A program made the translations under genes and the position numbers. Source: Henricia sp. BOLD:AAB3569 (taxonomy: Eukaryota; Echinodermata; Asteroidea; Spinulosida; Echinasteridae). Taken from it: 64,000 bases of DNA. Shown here piece after piece: positions 38,901 through 50,900 of this stretch. The notes under the pieces are model-generated. The model searched no databases. It was not told the origin of the DNA and saw nothing but the letters and a program-made list of their open reading frames with translations. Position 1 is the stretch's first letter. Every line of letters begins with the position of its first letter. The stretch lies in the NCBI GenBank assembly GCA_037783545.1, contig JBBELK010000992.1, positions 186,001-250,000 of the forward strand. Direction: 5' to 3'.

Positions 38901-41900
38901 TCTTTTCCCATACTCTTGGAACACCGAGAAACCCAGTGGGTCGGACTTCACGAAGTGTGTTCACTAACGTACCCTTGTTTGATAAAAAGAACAATGTAAT
39001 TAAGTAACAATTGTTGTTTTGATTTTTGCAATTTGTTTTTATTAGAGTGGAGAAAATGCCAAAAATGAGCTGCCGTAGATGTGTTGATGAACAGCATAAA
39101 AGAATGTAGGTTATGTACCGGTACACGTACATATTGAATGTGTTATACTGTAATGACTTCAGACTTGCTCTATAGCCAGCATCCCATTGTACAAATTATG
39201 CTGTGATTTTCCCATGATCGGGTATGATTTGATAAGATTAATTGTCTAAGATACATACTGTAGTATGTAATCTCAGCAAATCTTAACTAATCGTGGGAAA
39301 CTTGTATCAAAAAACTAAAACTAAAATATATACTGTACATGTACATGTACATGTCACATGCACATGGTATCATACCACTTTTCTTTCCGTCTTCAGCCTG
39401 TTTTTCTTTGAGCAGTAGAAAATAATAAATGTGAATCAAACCAATTGTGAGTAGCATCATCATCATCCCTCCACACCCGGCCTTCCCTCTCATAATCCAT
39501 CTAACATCATCCCATCATCTTACTCGATGCTCTCCCCCAAATTTCCCCTTGAGAAACCCCATCCCTCAATTGCCCACACAATCTGCCCTTAAACATCCTT
39601 CAATGGAATCTTCAAAGAGGACTGTACTCAGCGCGACACGTCGGCCTGGTGCTGTGCCAGCGGTTAATTTCCAGTCTTTTTCGAGCCATTTTCATGCTCT
39701 GCGCCGAGTGTTCGGGAAAACAGCCACGCAGTGGCATCGTGCTTCACTGCCGGGTGCAATGCTGTGTGCAGCGCCCCGTACGCAGCGGCTAGACTACATG
39801 TAGGCCGACATCGCGTATCGATCATTGTGTGAATCAGGAATAAAAAATAAGGTGCGCATTGTGACAAGTTACCAGGTACGTACAGTAATTTAGTGCCTAA
39901 AAACTGTGCATGCACAGCGTGCACGTGTTTAACATGTACCGGTACATGCACAGAGGAAAAGGTATTTTGAATGTTCTCATTTTATTTCATTTCTCTACAA
40001 TATCTCCTCGGACAGTGAAACACTTTGTCACATACATGTAGGTACATGTACATGTAAGGTCTCTCCCTATCTGTCTCATGGACAGGTGCACATGAAAAGT
40101 TAATGTGTAATTCACCAGGAAGAACGAGGTGTTTGCTTGCTATTTCAGGAATGTCCAATGCGTGCATAATCCAATATCGATCACTGGCTGTCTTGGGCCA
40201 AGACTAGTGGTACATGTACATGTAACTTGGTATCTCGTCCGGTTTTGAGACCTTGCAAATCGTATAGAATAGGGAGATTTATCAGGTCTAGAACCAGACC
40301 ATTTCCTATATCGCAGGCAGACCGCATACTGCGTAGAAATTTGTGCGTACCGCTCAACTCATACAGGGAATTTGTCTACGCGATCTAATTCATTTGCAAA
40401 ATTATTGTTAAGCTGTGCGATCGTTATTTAAAAATCCGATATGGAAAGTACATGTACATGTAGTAACTCACTACGTCAATTTGTTTAAGACCTTTGAAAA
40501 CTAAATTGAATCTTTAAAAATCGGCAAGGTGGGGGATCGGCGAATCAAGGTCAATATATTGTTGACCTGCACATCAACAGAAAGAGCTTTTTCTGCTCTA
40601 CACGATGGATCATAGACTCTTGATTTGCAAGTAATCATGGCAGGTGTTTAGGCTTTGGCAAAACATACATCAGTTCCCGTATAGTGAAAATGCATCTTTT
40701 ACACGCTGATCAATAACTCAATTAGTGCAGGGAAAAAAGTCACCAATCTTGAAGAAAATACAGACTTTCAATTCTCCAGCTACAAAGATAAAAAATTTAA
40801 AATATGTCAGGTTTTTTAGCTTGGTGTCAATAGCGGATTGTATTACGAATTAGAGTTAAAGCCATGCCCATCCTACTAGCGCGGTACCAACAGAGGGGGC
40901 ATCACATTGCACGTTCCCGTGGCTGTTGATGTGCCGAATATGGCATTGCAGTGCGATTTTGCCAATTTAGACTATTGCAGAAGACTGAACATTTGTCGAT
41001 GCACACACAAATTTGATAGGTGCATTTTAATAGGCACAACACACCGGTACCGGTAGTTGGGTTGAATAATCATGATTTAACGTCAGGAAAACATTAAGTC
41101 CACAGGTTGTGTAGCTGGGAACCGTGATTTATTGATCAAATTGTGTACCTTTTTCCCCATGTTTTTGTTTGTTTTGTTGTTTTGTTATGGGGGTTGTTGT
41201 TTTGTTTGTTTGTTTGGTTGTTTTTTTTTTTTTTAAAGTAATTATTGTTTAAACGGAGTGCGATTTGCTCGGCGTGGTGCTAAGTGCACTGTACATATAT
41301 CATTCTATTGAGAATTCCACGTCACGAAGGGTATACTGCATTCCGTTTTAACAAGTACCGTAATTTTCGGAATATAAGCCGCCCGGGGTATAAGCCGCGA
41401 CGCCCGAAAATTCCAGAAACAAGATTCACCGTCGGCGTATAAGCCGCCCGGCTTATTAGCCGCACCATTTTGTCGGCCACAGATCGATCCGGCACAAAGA
41501 ACTGCCGCCGTACCGGTAAGTGCCTCACCGCGGGCCACGTGCGCGCGACCACGCACTGCAGTAGTCACACTCTCTGTCGGCACGGCATATCGCCTCAAAG
41601 AGAGCTTATTGTGGTCCAGGTTGTTTTGATGACAGCACACTCAAGAGAAAACGTTATTGAAATCAAGAAGTGGCTTTATCGGAAAAGGCGTTACCTGTTT
41701 ATAATAAGTTATAGCAAGGTGCAATGCACTCAAAGTAGGCTAATCTTGTTTCAGTTTGTTTTGTAAATAGATAAAGTACATGTAACTTGACATATTTTTA
41801 AAATGCCTTGGAATGTGCATAATAAGAAATCTCCAAAAAATAAAGGAGAGTAGAAAACATCGATGACGAAGGCCGCAAGCCATCAAGATGTTCGATGGAT

Positions 41901-44900
41901 TCACTGACGGCGGCCGCACGGCAGTGCACCAGGCCATGCACAAACACGGTAAGTGAAAGCAGGGCTTCGTTCCAAATACGCGCACATTGTTAAACGTTTG
42001 CAACGTTCGCCAACAACATAGTATACCCAGCTTGTATGCATATGCAAAAGATCAAAGAGCACTGTAACCAGAGGCGAACGTTGCCAACGTTCGCATGATG
42101 AGTGGAACGCAGCCCACGTGTACAAATTGTACACTGCTTTCGCCCGGGCCCGACGCATATGCTATGCATGTACGATAATAGCCGGCCGAGTCTCTCCATT
42201 ACGCGCACCGCGATTGGCTATTTTCGTTGCACATGGTGACTTGGCGATTTTGATCTCGCCGGCCAAAATAAAATATGCCAAACGTTTTATATTTGATTGC
42301 TTCCGTATTGTCATGATTGTACTGCCACTACATTGCATTTGTCATGCGTTTGGGTCCATCACGATTAAACTAAAAACGCAAAGGACAGTGACAAAGAATT
42401 AGACATTGTACTGGACCAGATGGACGGGGGTTTAGACCGAAGCTGCAACATCAATAATTGGACGATTCATGGGGCCTCTCCATTTTTGCAAAAAGAGTTT
42501 ATAAATAAGAAAACCAGCTTCACGGTGGTTCTTGCCTGCACGGCCAGCGGCAAAAAACTGAAGCCGATGGTCATCAATGGGCGTCTTTAGCGGAGTATAC
42601 TAAGGCTGTGCAAACGCTATGCCTTCTCTTTTTCCGAATTCGGTTATCGCAATAGATCATTCTATGTTGATTCACTATACATCATTAAAAATTACTTGAA
42701 AAAGAAGATTGCAACTGACACAAAGGGGTTTCATGGGGATTGGGTGATATTAATATTTGTAATTCAGCGGAAAAAGAATGCTACATACATGTAGATCTAT
42801 CGTCTTTTGCTTGGTACCGGTATTCCCGATGATTTCTCGCATTTGCGTCCGCCCCATATTTTTGTGCACGACGCCGCTATTGACCCCTTTCGAACACGTG
42901 CGAATATGCCATTTTGGGAGTCAAATAATGCCGAGTCATTGTGGAAGCGATGTGCGTGCGCGTTGTGTGTCTCTCTGGTGGGCGCAACGCGGCTTAGTTC
43001 ACCAATGGGAGCCTCAGCATAGCGCGTTACGCGCGCTATGGACACACACAACGCGCACGCACATTGCTTCTACAACGACGCGGCATTGTTTTACTCCCAA
43101 AATGACGTCATTGGCACGAGCTCAATAGTTCATTCACCCCATTGTATCAATGGCGGTGAATGAACTTTGGTGGCGTCGTGTTCCGAATTTACCTTTGACC
43201 TCGCCACCGCGCGCAAGATACCGAAAAGGCTTATTAAAATAGGGGACAGTTTGCCGCTTGGGCAAAATGGCTTTTGGGCGAAGGAGCTCAAGTTGGGCAA
43301 AGTGACTGTACGTCGTTGGAAAACATCGTTAATTAAAATTACTTGTAATGATTTTCCATCTAAAACACACATTTTCACAGACAATGACAAACACAGAACT
43401 CTTTGGATTTTAAAACAACGCCAACTAAAAGTAAAGAATTGAAGAAAACACGGAAGGAACAGACGCACCAAACGATTTGTTTGGCGTTGGACGAGTACTC
43501 ACGACCGATAGCATGGTCCGATGGCGAACTGGTTGCCTGCGCTTGTGCAGTGTCACATCGATGTATGGGTCACCAACGAAGATCGGTACACTCTGCACCT
43601 GGGAAAATTGCACACCTTTTCGTGCGCGTGCGACGGCCTTCAACATCGTTTTTTGCCAATAAAAAATTCCCATAAAAGATTGATAGAATTATTTCAGGAA
43701 CTACATTACATATACATGTAATGTATATGAGCATATCATGATTTTTATCTTTAGAGCTCGGCGTATAAGCCGCCCGGTTTATAAGCCGCCGGGAACCTTT
43801 TTTTTGGCAAAATCAACGTATAAGCCGCGGCTTATATTCCGAAAATTACGGTATATATATACATATATTAATTGATTTATTTATTCAGTGTTTTTTTTTT
43901 TTGTTTTTTTTTGTTTGTTTGTTTGTTATGGTGTTTGTTTGTTTTTTGTTTTTTTAGATACGTTAATATGGTTACATTTGTATTTATCAATGAAAAGGAC
44001 TTATTATAATGGTTCAATAATTTAACACACTATTATCTATATTTATACATATTGCATAGTTTACAGATATTTTATGAGTTATATCCACCAGACTAGGATT
44101 GGATGAACAGGCTTCCGAGCCATAGTGATCTCCACTTTTGTTAATCCTAGCCATCTTAGTTTGGATTGTCTTTGTCGTTTTTGACCGATCCCGCAACACA
44201 CCCCACTCCCCTCACCACCCTCTCCCTCCCCTAATCCCCTCAAACGCTCCCGCCATACCTCCGTGCCAACCCCTCCCCCCTCTTTATTAGTGCTGCCAAA
44301 AGAACACCATACCAACACTCTTTCACCAAAAATTCATTACTCAAGGACCTGCACTAATGGCAGTAGGATGGATCAAACATGACACATAATGTGTAACTTA
44401 TATTTAGTGGTACCCTTTAATAATGGATTACCATTGCCTTCTATGAGTATTATTTTTCTTGATTTGTAGTTCCCCGAATACATGTAGGTCAGAATACAAC
44501 CTCAAAACCCTTCAAGTTTGATTGCTCTACGGCTTTCCTTTGTTCAGCAGCAAGCGGTTTGAAGTTATGTAGCCCAAAATAAATAAAAATCGCCCAATTA
44601 ATTACATGTAGTAGAAGTAAAATATATTTTGGGCTTTCATTTGTGGTACGAAGATTGGAGTGGCCTAAAACTTTGTAAATGTTGAAGGCTCCCTATAGCC
44701 CACCTACCCACCAAATTTTACCCAAATTTGCTGACCCCCACCTTGCCACGATTTGCATGGTCCTCTCATGGACGCACTCTTAAATCTTTTTAGGGCCTTA
44801 AATTTACAAAATTGAATATAAGACTTTTAAAGACCCGCGAACACCCTGCAAATAAAAGCTGATAACTTTTTATAATCTCGTAAAATTGCAATTTAACTTT

Positions 44901-47900
44901 CTTTTTCGCCCAAATCAGCCTAAAACACGGACAGTCCATCTTTAATTTAAAATTGGAAACTTAACAACCCCAAACCACTGTCGACTAACCTTAAGCGCGT
45001 CTGGTTGAGCAAAGTAGACAGAGCCACAAGTGACAAGAGGGATGTAGACATCAAAGAGTTGTGCAGCTACGTGGCTGAGAGGTAGATAGCTCACCACTGT
45101 CTCGTAACCTTGCTTCAGATGCGCTACTTTCGTACACCCTTTGGCTTCCCACAAAAACTGCAAATAAACCAAAACAATTGCTGTTTTAAAGGTTGAGAAA
45201 ATGTGATTTGTCTTTCATCGGACAGAGAATGAACATTAATTACAGTAGGTTTTGTGTTTGCATAACTTGATTAGCACTGTGTACTCGGTGCTTCCCCGAG
45301 ACACTGGGAGAAAAACTTAATACATCTAGCGTGCTCGGGTGAGACTCGAACCTATGAGCTCTTGTTTAAAAGCAACATGTACATGTACATTGTACATCTT
45401 GACTACTCAACCACCAAGATGGCTGGTGTTGAGCAGCTGGTTCGACTGCGTCGGGGAGAATGAACATTAAGCTTGATCAAGTTAGCTTATTATATACTAA
45501 TAAAAAAACAAATGCAACTTTAACTTTTGACATTTATTTGAAAACTGCCCTGTAAATTGCAGTTTAAACTCGACACAAGGAAGAACACACAGGAAAACTC
45601 ATTGAGACACAAAACTCTCCACGTTTATTTCAACACTCTTCATTCAACAACGTCCAGAACAACAATGGCGTCCCAACCTTCTAGCAGGGGCTCGCGCCAC
45701 ACGGCTCCGTGTGGAGCCGTGTTAGCGCTCTCAGCTCGTCAGCCGGCCTAACCGTGGAATGGTGCTGGCGCCCTCTGCTAGCCGATTGGGACCGGCATTA
45801 CACTGCCCCCTTCGAGAACCATGCTTTGTCCTCAAAGCAGGCAGCGAACCCCTCTGTCTCGCCGGGAAGATGCTTCCTTTACAAATGGTAGCATGGCTAG
45901 AAAAAAAAAACATGAATGAAGTCGGGGATCGCTCCGGCCGGACGCCGCTCCCCTCTGGCAGCTGTCTATGTAGACGCGATGGAGATCGGGTCCGGGACAT
46001 GCAGCCCCTTTCATGATGCTGATGTCGTGACTGGGGCGATGTCGGTACTCTTGGGGTGTGTTCCTCTTCCCTGGGACAGCGGTTGGGGGAGGGTGGAGTT
46101 GGCTGGGGTGCCGCAACGACCGGGGATTGCTCTGAGGTGGTGCGATGCCCCCTACGAACTGGTGGTTTCGACAGGGTGGACTCCGGGTGGTGTGCCGCAG
46201 CGGCTGGGGGCAGTTCCGGGTGGTCACCATCCCCCTCCGCTCCCTGCCCCCACCGTCCAGATCGTCGTCGCTGGCGTGCACCCCTAACTCGTTGTCCAGC
46301 GTCACTGTCGCCACCCTCCCTGGATTCCGAATGCAGTACTTCGAGGTGGCGCTGTCGGACGTCTTCCTGATAAAACGCTTTCCCGCATCCGAGGGGGCAC
46401 TCGAAAGGTTTTATCGGGTGTAGAGCCGCGCTCGCCGTAGCCTGGTGCCGCTTCAGGTTTCCCAACCTCGTGAACCGCTTGTCGCAGTTCCGGCATCGGA
46501 AGCGGCCCATCCTACAGATATTGGCGATGGCCCCCCTGCTCTGGTTGGAGTGCTTCCCGGCCTCCGGCTTTCGCGTCCTCTCCTTGGTTTTCCTTGGCCG
46601 ACAGTGTCCCCTGGCCTTCGGCGGCCCCTACCTCCTCCTGGTCCAGCAGGCCCCCATTGGTCTTGGAGCTGCGGCGTCGGTCTGAAAACATCTTCTCCAC
46701 CCCGTCGCCGCCTCGCCCAGGTACACCATCCCCACCCCTCTCCATTGTCTTTCCTTTACCGCTCCTCGAACTCTTGCCACCGATGGGTGCTGTTCGTAGT
46801 CTCCTAAAGCTGCGGACTTTCCATTGATCATCACTGTGTTGTCCCCCCATCGCCACTGGCAACGGTACGTCGACAGGAAGTCTATCCCCAGGATGACATC
46901 CAGCTAAATTTTAGCCACAATGCAGGCGTGGCTCAAGACCTGATCTCCGATCTGAAGTTCAAAGGTAGCCTCTCCCCGGGCCTGCATTCGGCTCCCATCT
47001 GCTTGTCTCAGGGTTGGAGGCGGCGGCTAGAGGTCTGGCTTCCCGGGTCTATAAAGCTCGTCATAGATGCGTTCCGAAATTAGGCTCACCGTAGCTCCCG
47101 TGTCCAGCAGGAAACAGACGGGTGTCGACGCAACTTTCGACGCAACTTTCCCCGCAATGTAATTTCCCCCCCCCCAGACTCACCTTCAGTTTCATCTGGT
47201 CCTGTCCTGGGGGTCCTCCACCGGTCGTCCGCTGGGTCGACCTAGACTCATTCTGTCCTCTTCTTGGATTGTTATCGAATCCATGTTCCCTACGCGGACA
47301 ATCACGCCGGAAGTGCCTGAATTCGTGGCACCCGAAGCACTCCACCATCGATCGGTGGAGCGGTCTCCGTGCGTAGCCTGTGCCCTCGGTGTTCTAACGA
47401 CCTCACTTCCCTGGTTCCTTTTTTTCCCTTCTTGTTCCGTACCTGGGAGTCCAGGAAAGCCTCCATCTTCGTTGCGAGGGTGATCGCTTCGGTCAGGGTC
47501 GTCGCCTTTCTCGAAAAAACGTGGCGTTGCAGATGCTCGTCACCTAATGCATTCCGGAAAGCATCCACAGCCAGGTCCTCCCGAGCTTGCGTGGGGAGGT
47601 TCGGGTAGCTCTTGAAAACCAACCACCTGATTGACGGCCCCAGGCTACTGATAGATTAGTCTTTTGGCAAGACTGCCTTTTGGCGCGCGATACACGACAT
47701 ACATAGACTATTCACCATTGACCGCCAGAGGGCGCGCCTGAAATACAGTCTTAGGGCATTTTCTGCTTGGTCACGATTTTTTTCATCGCTTTACGCATGG
47801 AGGATCTAGGAAGAAAACGACTGGGAATTTTTTTTCTTCATCTATACTATGGCATGCTTTTCATATTATTGGCTTCGGTAAAAAAAGTGCTAAACATTTT

Positions 47901-50900
47901 CAGAGAAGTTATCCACTACTATTTTTCCATAAAATGACTTGCAAGCATCAGTTAGTTCAGATATGATAGGAAAAAAACGAAATTTAGGAGTAAATCCGAG
48001 TAAAGAACTACCCACATTCTTGAAAACTACTAATTTCACTCAGTATCACATGCTTTATACACAATGTTTGAATTAAACTGTTGGGTAGATTTAACAATTT
48101 CAAAATGCCCTTATTAAATTTTTGTAAATTTAATGTTGATTTTGGTCACCCAGCCTGGATTTCCATTGTTATAAACCATGTAAAATGTTAGTTTGGTTGT
48201 AAAAACCATGGTGTAAAAACTTGAGAAATGTTCATGATTTTTTAGATTTTTGTTTAATGTTTTGGCCATGTCATTGGGTCTTAATCTACACGGACAGGCA
48301 CCCCAGGGACAGAAAGTCACCCGGCCGGGCTGGGCTGGGCGCGCACTTACGTGAATTATCACATGCACCGTACCGAGAAATGCCGCTTCTCGAGCTCGGC
48401 AGGCCATGCATTACGGTCACTGCACGGTCGAACCCACAAAAACGGCCCGATATCATTTTCGCGCGGCACGCGGTGAATTACTGCACACGTACAAATGTAC
48501 ACGGCAAGTTACCATCCTACATGACCTATTTATGGAGGCACCGCTTTCTCTTCTACGCAGGCGCCCATAATTGTTGACCTTACTGTTTATTTATTCATGT
48601 GCTTCCATAAAGGTTATCAAACTTTTTTCTTACAGAGTAATCAAGACGGAGTTTTCGAGTTCACGTTGTGAGTGTAGGTATGCCCTCTGGCGGATAAAAT
48701 GAACAATGTGGGGATCGCGAACTCTAACAGTAAATTCGGTCTTGCATCAAGACTACTGATAGATTCGTCCCGACGTCTGGTGCACAACGACAGCTGGGCC
48801 CGATGTAATGGAATTTGTGCCGTGACCCCGAATCGTTGTTCAAAGTACTCCAGGATATGGGGGTACTCCTTGTGCGCCTCTTGTGCCATGTCAGCCAGGG
48901 CTTCTTGTGCTGAGCCCTTCAGGTGGGAGGCCAGGAACATAGCCTTCTTGGTCTCGCCCCACTGGTTGACTGTTGCCACGCTCTCAAAATGGATGAGGTA
49001 GTCGGACCATGACGAAACCCCATCAAACTTATCTAGGAGCATCATTGGTTTCCGACCCCCTGAGGGGGCCCGCAGCTTTCCATTGGTTTGTGCAGTGCGA
49101 AGCTCCGAGTGGAGCTCTCCTCCATAGGGTTGTGCAGTGCGGAGCAGATTCCCTTGCTCTGCACCATAGGGTTGTGCAGTGCGGAGCAGATTTCCATTGG
49201 GTTGTGCAGTGTGGAGCAAATTCCCTTGCTCCGCACCATAGTTTGTGCAGTGCAGAGCAAATCTTCCTACGGTTGTGCAGTGCGGAGCTCGGAGTGGAGC
49301 TCTCCTCCATAGGGTTGTGCAGTGCGGAGCAGATTCCCTTGCTCCGCACCATAGGGTCGTGCAGTGCGGAGCAGATTCCCTTGCTCCGGACCATAGGTTT
49401 GTGCAGTGCGGAGCAAATCCATTCGCTCTGCCTCGTGGAGATGTGCATTGCGGAGCTCTTAGCGGTGTTCCGCCCCATAGGCCAGTAGCGTGGGGGGCTC
49501 CGTGCGGAGCTGTTCCACGTGGTCGTGAGCGGTGGGGAGTCGATCCGGGGATTCCGCACCGTAAGTCAGTGGCGTGCGGGGCTCCGAGTGGAGCTGTTCC
49601 ACGTGGTCGTGTGCGGTGCGAAGTCGATCTGGAGGTTCCGCGCCGTAGGCCAGTGGCGTGCGCGGCTCCGAGCGGAGCTGTTCCACGTGGTCGTGAGCGG
49701 TGGGGAGTCGATCTGGGGATTCCGCACCGTAAGTCAGTGGCGTGCGGGGCTCCGAGCGGAGCTGTTCCACGTGGTCGTGAGCGGTGGGGAGTCGATCTGG
49801 GGATTCCTCACCGTAAGTCAGTGGCGTGCGGGGCTTTGAGCGAAGCTGTTCCACGTGGTCGCGTGCGGTGCGAAGTCGATCTGGAGGTGGCGTGCGGGGC
49901 GCCGAGCGGAGCTGTTCCACGTGGTCTCGTACAGTGCGGAGCCGATCCACCGGAACCCGCTGGAACCGTGCCGGCTCAAAATGCACCGGGGTAGAACTTA
50001 GATCCACCCATGGATCGCTGGTCTGAAAACCAGATATTAAGTAAAAATTACCGAAACAGCGTGTTTGTTTCTAACAAACACCGGATTTCTAGTTCATTGT
50101 GATATTGTTTGATTTTTGTTGCATTTGGTAATTTTCCACTTTTGTTTCATTCACGAATAGTCTGGAAATTTCTGGACCGTAACAATAGCATTATGATTTG
50201 TCTGCTTGTACACATGTACTTATTTCGATGTGAACAAACTGACAGTCCTAACAAATGGTGTTTTTTAGATAATATATTTTAAATGTTCAAGCATTTGACA
50301 CTGTGCTGATCTTCATTTAATCGGTTTCCTAACAACAGTTTATCAAATTGTTTTCCACTGACCCCATCGTGGCTGACCATGACCCCTTTGGGGTTACCAG
50401 TTGTCCCTGATGTGTAGATGAGTGTACAGCAATGGTTTGGTGCCTGAGACTTGATGATGTCATCGAGGTCTGAATCAGGGATTTCGTTACCAAGCTCAAT
50501 GAATTCAGACCACTGAAATGCAAGAAGAACAAAAACAATCCATAAGTGCTAAAAACAATATTCAGTTAAACAAAAAAAATGGAAGATGTTTGAAAGATCA
50601 AACATCTTGTCAAATCTGGATTTAAAAAGTGGGATCTAATTGTCATACCGTGCAATGAGCTAAATAAATGTGACAAACTGAAAAATTGATACGTACTTTA
50701 CCAAAAGCATGCAGTGATGCCTAGTGTGGTATGGTACCGGTACAATGTACATGTACATGTACATGTATGTCACAAAAATAGCTCGAATAGGAATTTGTTT
50801 TTGATGCTTTATTGGGTTTAGGTAAAATAGTGGGAAAATGATGGGGTTCAAATTGTTTGACCCCTGGGGACGGGTCTTTACATGTACATGTAGTTCCTCC

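Larger units (their letters stand above)
45551..50189 (-). mobile_element. LTR retrotransposon fossil with gag, protease and C2H2 parts, no RT seen
   Basis: Read on the minus strand: a TGTTACGG start and a primer-site-like TGGTTTTCAGACCAGCGATC (50032-50013); a gag N-terminal part made of tandem repeats; a gag capsid-like region (about 49060-48770, KFDGVSSWSDYLIHFESVA) that continues after an insertion (47640-47400); a CCHC knuckle (about 47340-47297, CFGCHEFRHFRRDC); a retropepsin-type LLDTGATVSLIS (about 47115-47075) with ILGIDFLS near 46900; a C2H2 region (46510-45731); a purine tract AAGGGGGCAG; and a 3' LTR (45802-45551). No reverse transcriptase, RNase H or integrase is visible, so it was either non-autonomous or has lost them. 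The element is broken in several places. The 5' border does not obviously match the 3' LTR, so the 5' side may be a mosaic. It lies in intron 4, in the sense of the host gene. Confidence 0.82.

Noticed and set aside
42118-43675. Other plus-strand frames inside the pogo element as transposase domains
   Set aside because: Only the short SFTVVLACTASGKKLKPMVI piece resembles the family; the remaining frames overlap the nested MITE or show no similarity.
41160-43960. GTTT-rich tracts on both sides of the pogo element as its target duplication
   Set aside because: Pogo elements duplicate only TA, which is present; the tracts lie outside at unequal distances and are ordinary low-complexity DNA.
45731-46510. 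Host C2H2 zinc-finger gene
   Set aside because: It lies inside an LTR fossil, directly before a purine tract and LTR, with no introns or host-like flanks.
48641-49994. Plus-strand open frames over the gag repeats (up to 249 codons)
   Set aside because: These are antisense shadows of in-frame tandem repeats.
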